Assembly: GCF_028640845.1 (NCBI RefSeq)
Contig: NC_080542.1
Coordinates: forward strand, 65,919,064-65,983,063
Reading direction: 5' to 3'
Length of the DNA stretch: 64,000 bases
Origin: Ahaetulla prasina
Taxonomy: Eukaryota; Chordata; Lepidosauria; Squamata; Colubridae
Below the pieces are notes generated by a model. The model worked only from the letters and a program-made list of their open reading frames with translations, had not been told where the DNA came from and ran no database searches. Every line of letters starts with the position of its first letter. The stretch's first letter is position 1. The position numbers were made by a program, and so were the translations under genes. Shown here in pieces: positions 1 through 10,575 of this stretch.

Positions 1-346
1 CAGCTGGAAAATGGCGCAGAAAATGGCACGGAAAATGGCACAGAAAACAATCCATAAATGGCACAGAAAACGCTCCCAAAAACGGCCAAAAACGGCTAAA
101 AGACAGGTATGCGCATCCCGGTCAGCTGGTCTTTAGGTTTTAGGTGCTCCAGCACGCATGAAGATTAGCTGGCCAGCATGCATGCGCGTGCCAGAAACCT
201 GAAGACCAGCTGGCTGGCATCCGCATGTGCACCAGCCAGCTGGTCTTTAATTTTCCGATGCTCTGGCACACGCGCATGCATGCTGGCCAGCATACATGCA
301 ACATTCCAGTTTCGGCACTCAGTGTCGAAAAAGTTTGCCATCACTG
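1..346 (-). mobile_element. hAT-type non-autonomous DNA transposon, cut by the window edge
   Basis: The right end (CAGTTTCGGCACTCAGTG... to GCCATCACTG at 346) is the same terminal sequence, in reverse, as the element at 1109-1340. The interior has repeated CAGCTGG / GCATGCGC words, as in the other copies at 1109-1340 and 13128-13465. The left end is outside the window. Confidence 0.7.
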
Positions 347-1100
347 ATATAGGTGCTTTTCTAATTCTCAGTTTTTATTTTTAGTTAAAATCCTTGATTA
401 CAAAAGAACTTTTCTGCCAATATCTATTTTCATTTATTATCTCTCTGTTCCAGCACTTTATTGGCATTGTGCCAAGGTAGAAGGTACAGTATTTAGGGTG
501 TTAATAATGGTTAATTAGAAATGAAATCCAAAAGTATTGGAAACTATCCAGTGGTTCTTTTTCTAATATTTTAACTGATGTGATTTATAGATTATATGAG
601 ACCATTTGAATCATCATTTTTTGCTATCCCTACACATTTCAGGAAAACAGAAACCTACTACTTGACATACACTGCCATCTGTTGAACAAGCCACTCAGCT
701 TAAGAATGCCATGTAATACTTTTGATGTCTTTGCTACAATACAAATGAAATCTGTAGTAACAGTTTGTGGTAAACCTGTACATTCAGAACATTTATCAGT
801 TCCATTGTCATGGTCAATAAATGCTAAATTAAAATCTATAAGGTATGTCTGTCAATGTAGTCATTCAAATTGTGGAGATCTTTTCCGCTGACAAGAAATA
901 GAAATGAAAATAATTAATTATTTCAGGGCTTTCTGGGCCCTGACCTTATAGTTGTAATAATGTCTTTGACTGTAAAAGTATTCTCTTTATGGATGAAGAT
1001 CTGACTATATTGGTTAGGACCTATATCACTGCTGATATAAGGAGTGGCAGCACAATGCCCAATGATATGGGTAGTAATAATATTTCACCCCATATTATAG
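347..1100. other. AT-rich stretch, no feature recognised
   Basis: Unique-looking AT-rich sequence. The short open frames have no recognisable domains. Confidence 0.5.
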
Positions 1101-1108
1101 ACCTAGAC

Positions 1109-1340
1109 CAGTGGTGGCGAATCTTTTCAGCACTGAGTGCCCAAACTGGAACGCGCCAGAAACCAGGTGGCCAGTGCGCATGCGCACACCGGCTAGCTGG
1201 TATTTAGATTTCTGGCGCTTCAGTGTGCACAAAATCCAGCTGGCCGATGTGCATATGTGCACCGGAAACCAGAAGAATAGGTAGCGACAGCATGCGTGCA
1301 CACCGAGAGGGCTCTTCATGCCATAGGTTCGCCATTACAG
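1109..1340. mobile_element. hAT-type MITE with 8-bp target duplication
   Basis: It begins CAGTGGTGGCGAA and ends TTCGCCATTACAG, an imperfect terminal inverted repeat. A perfect 8-bp direct repeat, acctagac, flanks it at 1101-1108 and 1341-1348. Eight-base duplications are the hallmark of hAT transposases. It encodes nothing. Confidence 0.88.
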
Positions 1341-1486
1341 ACCTAGACCATGTGATTCTTATTACATTACATTACATATATATAATATCTAATATTTTCT
1401 AATATGTAACATATATGTTGGATAAATGCTACATATCAATCAGAGGTCATGGGTTCAACTCATAATGGCTTTAAATTCCCTACATT

Positions 1487-1700
1487 AGCAAGTTTGGTTT
1501 AGTGGTTAAGAAAGCAGGAGACCATGAGTTCAAGTCCTGCCTTATTCATAAAAGCCAGCTGAGTGACTTTGGCCAATCGTTCTCTCAACTTAAGTCACCT
1601 CACAGGATTGTTTCTTGTAAGGAAAATAGATGAAAGTTCATTGGATAAGTTCACCACCTTATCTGTAAAAATAATAAGGGTGAGATATAAGCAAACCAAC
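1487..1700 (+). repeat. Sauria-type tRNA-derived SINE
   Basis: An A box (TGGTTTAGTGG at 1495-1505) and a B box (GAGTTCAAGTCC near 1526-1537) head the element. The body then reads like the squamate SINE (AAAGCCAGCTG..., CACCTCACAGG..., ATAATAAGGGTGAGATATAA). The copies at 21185-21405 and 56512-56715 are the same family in reverse. The family name is from recognition only. Confidence 0.8.
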
Positions 1701-2942
1701 AGAGAAAATTTCTTTTCTTCATGTTAGCTTACGGTTGAAAAGAAGGAGGAAGTATGATGATCTGAGATGTTCACACTCTAACCTAAAAATCATGTATTTA
1801 TTTCAGTAATAGATATGTGTTCATATTTATATCTACCTCCCCTCAAACTTCTTACTAAGGGTAGTTACCAATTTTTCTCCTATTTGCTGTAAAATTACCT
1901 AAGATTGTTTTTTTCTGTCCTTCTCAAATTTTTGACTTTCTAAATAAACCTTTTCAATATGAGTAGTTTGAATGGGAATTAATTAATTAATTACTGGTTG
2001 AGTATTACATATAATTCATTATTCCAATGAATTTATTGATATATAGTATTTTGTGAATTTCTTAATCTAATATAAATCTCAGGAGACAGAATTAACTATA
2101 GATAAAAATAGTTTTTGAGCCTAGTCATTTTTCATTATCTGTTTACAGTGTACTTAAAGATGGAAAATAGTTATTGGAACTGTTTAGGCATGGAAACACC
2201 TACAGCCTGGGATTAAAGAAATGGATACAAATACTAATTGCAACTGATGGGTTAAATGCTTGTATAGCCTTGGAAAAAAAACTTTCCCTATGAAGGATGG
2301 AAATCTATAAGATACTATAATTGGAATTTAGGACACTGTTCTTTTAACGGAATAAGAAATATAGAAATCAACACTAGGATGTTTTCAAGGAAAATTATAA
2401 TTCATTCTCTAAATTAACTATTGAAGTCAAGGTGTAAAGTATCACATCACATTAAGATAAATACACAGCCCAGAAGTATTTGGATCACATTCATGGACCC
2501 AGCAGAATAATACAAAACCGACAGATTTTGAGAACTCATATAAATGGATTATTAGATTTGGTTGAAGTAAATGGATATTATCCACCCATTATGACAGTTT
2601 TGTCATTCTCTATAGGTTTTCTACAGAAAAAGAAAACAAAAATATTGTTTTCATCATCCTTCTCTTTCTTATTTTATTTTGATATCCTGTACTGCATTCT
2701 TGTTTTTAAAATCTGCAAAATGGTTCGTAAAAATTTTTTAAATGTTATTTAAAAATTATGAGGAAGGGACAGTTAGGAAAGTAAGCCTATTTCTTGACTC
2801 AAAGGTTAATTGATTTGTATGTATCTAGTCTATGGAGCAATTTTATTCACTTCTTTAGAATTATTGACATACATCATTGAGATATCATGGGCAAGCTCAG
2901 TAAGGATAGTAATGGGCCATATTTAAATCTAGGCAAATGTGG
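1701..2942. other. AT-rich stretch, nothing recognised
   Basis: There is no ORF with a recognisable domain and no clear repeat boundary. A short TTAA run occurs near 1979-1992. Confidence 0.5.
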
Positions 2943-2944
2943 GA

Positions 2945-3048
2945 TCCCAAAGGTGCTTTTTCTAGATGCAGCTTTTTCAAGAAGACTTCAAAGAAAAACA
3001 AGAACAAGAAAATCCAGTTGCCTCTTGAAAAGGCACCTTTGGGACAAT
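2945..3048. mobile_element. Short foldback MITE (CCCAAAGGTGC termini)
   Basis: CCCAAAGGTGCTTTTTC at the left is mirrored by GAAAAGGCACCTTTGGGA at the right, so the roughly 100-bp unit can fold on itself. The same termini bound the larger copy at 5047-5269, and one end is present at 54373-54460. Confidence 0.7.
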
Positions 3049-3522
3049 CATGACCTAGATGACTGAGAATTTCCATAGATGTGTGGGATCTTTGCATTGT
3101 TTGTAGAAATCCAGGCTAAGTTAAGAAAACTGGCCATGTGCAAAATAATTAGAAAGGAAAAAAATGGAACAAAATGTGAAGGAATAGAATTATAATATAC
3201 TTAGGAGAAGATATGGTTGTGGACTTACTCATCAACTGCTTTCACAAGGAACATTCAGTAAATAGATTGGATGTATAGAGGAAATTGCATTTAAACAGAC
3301 CAAACTTAGTAGTTTTTGACATTAAACTGTTTTTTGGGAGTGTGTTTTCCGTCTGGGGGTCTTTATTCTTGAAGTTTAAAAGTTATCTGAAAAATGAATT
3401 ACATATTTAATTAAAAGGAGAAATTTCACAGTGACTGGGTTTCATCCCAAAACTACTGAAGCTTCTTCACAGACCCCTCTATATGTAATAACCATTGCTA
3501 TCCTCTGTGGAGATTCTCAATT
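3049..3522. other. AT-rich stretch, nothing recognised
   Basis: No coding or repeat signal that I can name. Confidence 0.45.
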
Positions 3523-3576
3523 ATTCAGGTCAGGCATGAAATCCAGCAGATTCTGACAGGTTCTGGAGAACCAGTA

Positions 3577-4776
3577 TTTTATTTATTTATATTTATAATT
3601 TAATTTCTATACCGCCCTTCTCCCGAAGGACTCAGGGCGGTGTACAGCCATATTAAAATACAGAGAATAAATAACAAATTTAAAAAGAATTTAAAAATAA
3701 ATATTTAACAAGGCAATTGACTAAAACGGTCTTAGACCAACATAAAACCCCTTAAAATTACAATTAAAATACATTTAAAATACACTTAGGCTAGTCCCGC
3801 CCGATGAAATAATAAAGTCTTCAGTTCCCGCTTGAAGGTCCGGAGGTCAGTGAGTTGGCGTAAACCCGGAGGCAACTCATTCCAAAGGGCCGATGCTACC
3901 ACAGAGAAGGCTCTCCCCCTGGCGGCCGCTAACTGACATTGTTTGGTGGACAGCACCCTGAGAAGGCCCACTCTGTGGGAGCGCACAGGTCGTTGGGAGG
4001 CTATAGGTGGCAGAGGGCGGTCTTGTAAATATCCCGGTCCTAAGCCATGGAGCGCTTTAAAGGTGGTCACTAACAACTTGAAGTGCACCCGGAAGGCTAC
4101 CGGCAGCCAGTGCAGGCCACGCAGGATAGGTGTTATATGGGAGCAACGCGGTGCTCCCTCTACCACCCGCGCAGCCGCATTCTGGACTAGCTGGAGCCTC
4201 CTGGTGCTCTTCAAGGGGAGCCCCATGTAGAGAGCATTGCAATAGTCCAGGCGGGAAGTAACGAGGATGTGAGTGACCGTGCGTAAGGAGTCCCGGTCAA
4301 AGAAAGGGCGCAACTGGTGAATCAGACGAACCTGATAAAATGCTCCCCTGGCGACGGCCATCAAATGTTCTTCTAAAGACAGCCAGTTGTCCAGGAGAAT
4401 GCCCAAGTTGCGCACCCTCCCCCTGGGGGCCAATACTTCACCCCCAACAGTCAGCAAAGTCGTAAGCTGACTGTACCGGGACGCCGAAACCCACAGCCAC
4501 TCAGTCTTGGAGGGGTTGAGCTGGAGCCTGTTCCTCCCCATCCAGACCCACATGGCCTCAAGACACTGGACCATCACCTCAACAGCTTCGTTGGGGTGGT
4601 TCGGAGTGGAAATGTACAGCTGAGTATCATCAACGTACAGGTGGTATTCCACTCCGAAACCACGGATAACGTCACCCAGTGGCTTCATATAGATGTTGAA
4701 CAGGAGAGGCGAGAGAACCGACCCCTGAGGCACCCCAAAAGTGAGGCACCTTGAGGTCGATCTCTGCCCCCCTGCC
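3577..4776 (-). mobile_element. 5'-truncated L2-type LINE (RT C-terminal half and 3'UTR)
   Basis: The minus strand encodes most of the reverse transcriptase palm and the C-terminal domain. The 3' end carries a hairpin (CCGCCCT 3612-3618 paired with AGGGCGG 3634-3640) and an A/T-rich tail. It is truncated at the 5' side at a [16 protein letters not shown] position. The flanking bases (accagta on the left, aaccgta on the right) look like a short imperfect target duplication inside the hAT MITE. Confidence 0.88.
3786..4776 (-). pseudogene. L2-type LINE reverse transcriptase fragment
   Basis: About 330 residues are open in one frame. In order they show TFGVPQGSVLSPLLFN (RT motif B region), YHLYVDDTQLY (catalytic YVDD at 4637-4626), NPSKTEW (motif D) and RLDYCNALYMGLP. 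Then come LQLVQNAAARV and the C-terminal LWNELPPGLRQL...FKRELKTLLF. The LPxxLR / LKTxLF ending and the YVDDTQLY core fit the L2 clade better than classical CR1. The endonuclease and the RT N-terminus are missing, so it is dead on arrival. The open frame reading on upstream to 4976 is hAT sequence, not LINE. Confidence 0.85.
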
Positions 4777-5046
4777 AACCGTAGTGGAAATTTTGAGCAG
4801 TTCGGAGAACTGTTAGCAGAAATTTTGAGTAGTTTGGAGAACTGGGAGATACCATCTCTGGCTGGCCTCAAAGTGGGGTAGGAATGGAGATTTTGCAATA
4901 TCCTTCCCCTGGAGTGGGGTGGGAATGGAGATTTTCCAGTATCCTTCCGCTGCCATGCCACCAAGCCACACCACACCTACCAAGCCACACTCACAAAACT
5001 GGTAGTAAAAAAAATTGGATTTCACCACTGATCCAGGACATGATTG

Positions 5047-5269
5047 TCCCAAAGATGTTTTTCCAAAAGGTAACTGGACTTTCTTGGTTTTTTCCTTGAA
5101 AACGTTTTGCTTCTCATCCAAGAAACTTCTTCAGTTCTGATTTCAGTTCTGACTTCAGTTCTGAAGCTTCAGTTTACTTACTGAAGAAGTTTCTTGGATG
5201 AGAAGCAAAACGTTTTCAAGGAAAAAACCAAGAAAGTCCAGTTTTCTTTTGGAAAAGCACCTTTGGGAT
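5047..5269. mobile_element. Foldback MITE with about 80-bp inverted arms
   Basis: The arm from TCCCAAAGATG through CTTCTCATCCAAGAAACTTCTTCAG is repeated inverted after a short centre near 5150-5180 and ends GCACCTTTGGGA. The arms pair nearly perfectly (ACGTTTTGCTTCTCATCC against its complement). No ORF is present. It starts 8 bp after the target duplication of the split hAT. Confidence 0.85.
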
Positions 5270-5950
5270 ATTGCTGTCTTCACGACCCTTAAGCAATGGC
5301 AAAATACAGAAATCAGCATCCCACAAGTAACCTCTCCACTATTACTATGTTGAGTTGTTTTCTAAGCAAAAAAAAAAAAAGTTCATTTCTGAGATTGAGG
5401 AGCCTAGTGAAATAATACAAGTACAGTTAAACTGTTGAGTTCAACTATTTAATCAATGAAACAATGGCAATGCAATCACAGGCCCAGTGTTAATGCAGTA
5501 AGCATGCCTTTGCATGGTAATGCTGGAGCTGAAATTAAGCAATTACTTTCAATTGCAGAAGACTTCCTAAGACTGATGATATAGAACACTAAACTCATTA
5601 TCTGCACAAATGAAAAAACATTGGTACCTTGCCCTTGTTGCCATGATGTCATTGGATTAAGTTCTGGCTAGGATTGAAGATGGGAATTTCTTTGTGGGAA
5701 TTCTTACTTCATCCTGTTTCCTAACTCCTGCTCCTTCATTGCTTAAATCAAGGCACCATGCAGTCTGCCAACCATTTTATCAGCTTTATTAAAAAGCTGC
5801 TAAGCACCTTGTCACATTTAAACTGAGGAGCGCTTTTTTTTTCTCTCCATGTGAAAACATGTCAAAAGAAAATGAGGGGAAGCAGAAGACCAGCTGAATT
5901 TTTGCAATCTGTTAGTCAGATATCAACTCAGGGAAAGTATCAAGCATCAA
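5270..5950. other. AT-rich stretch, nothing recognised
   Basis: Apart from a short poly(A) at 5370-5382, I see no repeat or gene signal. Confidence 0.45.
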
Positions 5951-5952
5951 GT

Positions 5953-6115
5953 GGAGCCATGGTGGTACAGTGGTTAGAATGCAATATTGCAGGCTACTTC
6001 TGCTGACTGCCGGCTGCCAGCAATTCGGCAGTTTGATTGACTCATCCTGTAAACTGTTTCAAGAAGGCTATAAAGCACTGTGAAGCGGTATATAAATCTA
6101 AGTGCTAAGTGCTAT
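5953..6115 (+). repeat. tRNA-derived SINE with internal deletion
   Basis: The head GGAGCCATGGTGGTACAGTGGTTAGAATGC has an A-box-like TGGTACAGTGG (5966-5976 region). The body continues CTGCTGACTGCCGGCTGCCAGCA. The tail AAGCACTGTGAAGCGGTATATAAATCTAAGTGCTA is typical of a squamate tRNA SINE. The middle section present in related copies (39432-39694) is missing between about 6035 and 6042. Confidence 0.75.
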
Positions 6116-9100
6116 TCTGAGGATAGCAATGGTGAGGTCACTTGTAACATTCTACAGATATGATTCTAGGGATTTCTGGGCAAAGTTGATTGCTGTGGTG
6201 AAATATTTCAAGTCAAATTTAGTTTTTGCAAGAATCTATTTATATGAACATCATGTATTTTTTTTTAAAAAATGAATGCCCTACTCTCTTTTCTGAAAGG
6301 ATACCTGTAATCTCATATGCAGTGTGAGCTAATTTTCAAGGTCCTTCATAAGCCTTCCTTTTTGAATGGTCATGTTTATTTTGTACATCACTGATATGCA
6401 TATCTGTTGACATGTATTTCTTAAGACCATGTGCAGCCACCTGATGCTGGTTCCATAATTGATCTCTAGATCTTGAAAGTGCTCCTAAATCCCTGATCAT
6501 TTCTGATATGAAGAAATTAGATCACCTTTATTAAGCTTCCTTTTGGAGAGAGACCAGTGTCTTGTCCACAGCAGTGTATCTTATTGATCTGTGAAGCCTC
6601 TCATTTGCTTAGTCAAAACAGATGGCTTCTAAATTTAGAAATTAGAAAGGAGATATTTGCTTTCAGTAAATAAATCTGGAATAACAGTGAATTTTTCAGA
6701 TAGTCTATAATTAATACCTGGGCCATATTATAAAACTGTTGTTATTGATGTTATATGAACAAATTTATTTTATCAATTTTTGATAATGGTAAGAATCCAA
6801 TCACATTCTGGGTTTTTTCTTATTATTCCTGAATGTAGGAGGTAAGCTTTTCTAAAAAGTCAAGACAGACTTGTATTTGGTTTTACTGACAAATTGTATT
6901 ATATTTTACTGTGCGGTATTTTCTTATTATATATATAGCACCTCATTCTATGCTATAGTTTGGTCAGCTTTTATGGGTTCTATACCGTAATCTTGATTTT
7001 GAGGTTCAGTGTCGTTATCAAAATTCTAACTCCTGCTTGGTGCACCTGATTACTGTACTCACTTCATACATCTGTGCTAACACATGGATACCCAGATGCC
7101 ATTAATCTCTCCTTAATAGATAATTGACCATAAAAATCCATTCTAAACCAAGAGGCCAGCCAAGGTGCTTAGAAGGAAAAAACTATTTTAATAAAGTGTT
7201 CTCTGTAATTAAACATCATAACTCTCCTTTATTTGTGTTTAATAGCTATTATAATGCTTACCTGCTGCTTCTTTCAAGAGCATTAGAAACTTGTTCAATC
7301 TTTGAAAACTGTGCTCAGGTCTTAGAATATGAAAGAGCACTATAGCCTGCAGCTGTTAGCGATGTTAGTGTTTTATTAATCAACATTAAATATAAATTTG
7401 GCATTTGTATTGCTACAGAATAGTATTCAGTACCTCTGATAGAATGCATCTTATTTTCCTTATAACTTTAAACCTGGGTTGATTTCTATATCCAGCTCCC
7501 TGGAGTTCATTTTACTTTTTCTCCCTATTAATATCATTTGTCTTTTAGAAAGCTGAAAGCATTTGCTGAGCATCACTTTTAATGTGACACTGAGCATTAA
7601 TTGTATCCTGTTCTGCAAGATATATAAAATAAAACATAAAAATTGAGCAGGATGAATAGAAATGAAAGGTTCCTTGCTCCCCATTTTTCATAATTTTAGA
7701 ATACATTGTGGGTGGCATCACACTGCATTATTCTTTGCTTCCATGAAAACTAATATATAAGCTAGTATGGGGCTCAGAACTGAAACAGAACAAAGCCCCA
7801 AATGTGCAAAAGTAGATAGATGCTACACATTTTCTTCTTCTTCTCTCTTCATAGCAAATATGTGAATTTTAGCTGTCTTTCATTTTCATTAGAGTACTTA
7901 CTTCCTCATTACTATTTTAACACCCACTGGAGTTTCATAGAGTATGACCTTTTTTGCTTTGAATGACAAAGAACAGCTGATTAAAAAAAGGTATTGCTTA
8001 ATGTTACATAGTGGCTAAAGCAACAGTCAATAGTTTTAATCCATTCTATCCGTGGACACTTACTAGATTATTTTGAGATAGACACTAGAAGAAATACTGG
8101 GTATGCTGTTGAATATAGAGATGCATATATGTATAAATATCTCCTTACAGTCATCCACACATTGTTATATTTGTATAGCCTCCCATACACATTTTGACAC
8201 CACTACCTATCTAGGAGGCTCCAGTTTATAATTGGATCCCAGATCAAATTACAGAATCAGGTTTTAAGGGCCTTTCAAAAGGCCAACACGATTTCCATGA
8301 TAGTGTCTCTCAAGTATTCATGAGAACAGAATGGGCATCAGAATACATAACTTGATATTTGTTTGCAGAATGGATATCACTATTAGTTGTCTCCATTGCT
8401 ATTACTTTCACTAAGTAATTCAGGTGAGGAGGGTGATACAGAGGAAAAACTCTGCCAATCAAACACAGTAAATGTGGGAAACATTTTTAGACATAGTTTG
8501 TTTTTTTAATAAAACATACTGTCTTTGAAAATATCAAAAGAAAACAGCTAGGGTCATTTACGCTACCCACTTTTTGACTTTCTAAATTTGGCCTGACTCC
8601 AATTTATTTATATGGATTATTTTCAAGAGACTTTTTCTCATATTTTGTCATATCAAATCAAATTGTATTTATTGCTACGAAAGATCAGCAAATCAACTTG
8701 CAGTTGCAGTCAGAGATTTTACTCCATATTCCATTGAAAAGAGATAAATGATTGACAGGAACAGAATGAGATACCATGTCAGAACCGCCAGCTCTGGCTT
8801 GGCACCTTACCACCATTCTGTCATTAAAGAGAGAGGGAGGTGAGAACAAATGGGCAATTTATGGCAGGAAATTAGGGCAGGATTGGCAGTTGAGGAAGAA
8901 CAGAGGCAGTTGGAATCCTGTTCATGCTGACACTGACATCTTCAAGGCCGTTTCCTTGAGTGTGGAATTTCACCAGCTCAAATACCTCAGAGTTTCTCAT
9001 AAAACCTCGGCTGTGCTGGATTGGCTACACATGGATGGACCACGGGTGGGGGGGAGAGGGGAGATGGCTTGGGGAAACCAAAGGTTTTATTTCTGTATTA

Positions 9101-10567
9101 GCGCATTGGAATTTTAGATTTTGCTTGACTTTCCTGCAATCAGCCTCTCTTGTATAAGTGCCTTTTCACTTTAAATGGAGTTGAGAGTACACAGACAAAC
9201 CCTAGATGAGATGATGTGGATCTTGATAACATGGAAGTGAGGCAGAAGTTATTCATTCTTTTGCTGTCTCTTAGGCAAAGAGCTAAAATGTTTCAGTTGT
9301 AGCCAATATGTAATATGATTTCATTTTGCCTTGATTTATTTAAGCTTTCTTACCATAGATTTTGTTAATTTTTTCTATGATCATACTGTTATTTTAGTGA
9401 GCTGCTTTGAAGCTCTTTTTATTCTGAGTCAAACGTCTCTTTCTTTCTCAACTATGTAATATGTGGATCTTGATAACATGGAAATGAGGCAGGAAAAGAA
9501 GGCCAGTTGCTTGCCAAAGGACCAACAATTGCTGAATGTTTGCATTGCCGTCTTCCCAGCAAGGACACTATAACAATTACCAGCATGTCTCAGGATAGCC
9601 GCCATATGTTAGTAGCTGCTTTTCAAGTGTTAATGGAATATTTAAATTCATTTTATTTATACTTTTAGAGTAAAATTCTATACGTTTTTACAAGCTGCTT
9701 TGAATGTTGGGTACACAGAGGAAAATAAATGTAAGTTAAACACATTTTTCCAAAGTTTATTTTTTCTTACTACTATCATAGAATTTTCTTATTTTTTCCA
9801 TGTATAATGAAAAACAGTTGGTGATAGTTGTTTTTACCTTTTTGGGCTGATCTGTGTTTCACATTGTGTTCTGCCATTTCTTTCTCAGTCTTGCTGAGTT
9901 TGGCTGCAGATAGCTGTGCCACAGTCAGAAATTCATTTATTTTGTCCATCCTATTAGTCCAGCTTCTCACTCCATCTGGACTTCTAAATTATATCCTTAA
10001 TCCTTAATTGCTGTTAGTAATCTAACTGAAAACAACATGTTAGAAATATATTAAATATACTAAATATGTTTAAAGTAGCTTGAATTTCTGAAAAAACTGC
10101 CAATATTGCCTCATATACCCTTCCCCTTTGGGTAGGTTACAAGGATTCTTTTTTGGATCACAGGCAGATGGCACAATCAGCAGGTTGTATTAGAAAATTT
10201 AAGGAGCAGCTGTTTTTTCTACATTCATTTATTTTGTAGAATAGTTGATTTTAAAAATTACAAAGAAAAATGTAGAAAATATAGAAAAAAGAAAAGCTTT
10301 ATTGGATATTGTCCAAATAATGAGATTAAAATTAATGAATGAATGAATACACACACACACACACACAAATACAAACACATACACTATAATACAAGAATAA
10401 TAATTTCAGTGATGGTATAGCACTTGAAATAAACTAAATCAACTTACAATATAATATACTTTGTGAACTTATATTTTGTACATGTTCAAATGTTTAAATG
10501 ATCAAGCTATCACTTCTCTTTCTGGGGCTCATTAAACTTTGAAGAGCTTGTTCTTCTTCCCAAAAGG
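6116..10567. other. 4.4-kb AT-rich stretch without recognised gene
   Basis: Mostly unique-looking. It holds a 32-bp direct repeat (9214-9245 and 9461-9492). A slightly GC-richer segment at about 8770-9110 has a 113-codon open frame with no recognisable domain. No splice-consistent coding series was found. Confidence 0.5.
10336..10368. repeat. (ATGA)n(CA)n microsatellite
   Basis: Three ATGA units are followed by about ten CA units. Confidence 0.9.
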
Positions 10568-10575
10568 AACACCAG

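Larger units (their letters stand above)
3531..5030. mobile_element. hAT MITE split by an L2-type LINE (halves 3531-3576 and 4777-5030)
   Basis: The left half starts CAGGCATGAAATCC and runs to GGAGAACCAGTA. The right half resumes at AACCGTAGTGGAAATTTTG and ends GGATTTCACCACTG. Put together they read like the uninterrupted copy at 55211-55521. The outer flanks attcaggt (3523-3530) and atccagga (5031-5038) match at 6 of 8 positions, fitting an aged hAT target duplication. Confidence 0.85.

Noticed and set aside
1487..1540. A functional tRNA gene from A and B box matches
   Set aside because: No cloverleaf can be drawn and the sequence continues into a SINE body. The same holds for 5953, 39432 and 55993.
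9776..9970. Minus-strand frame resembling a LINE C-terminus (KINEFLTVAQLSAAK)
   Set aside because: The similarity is too weak to separate from chance and there is no LINE tail next to it.
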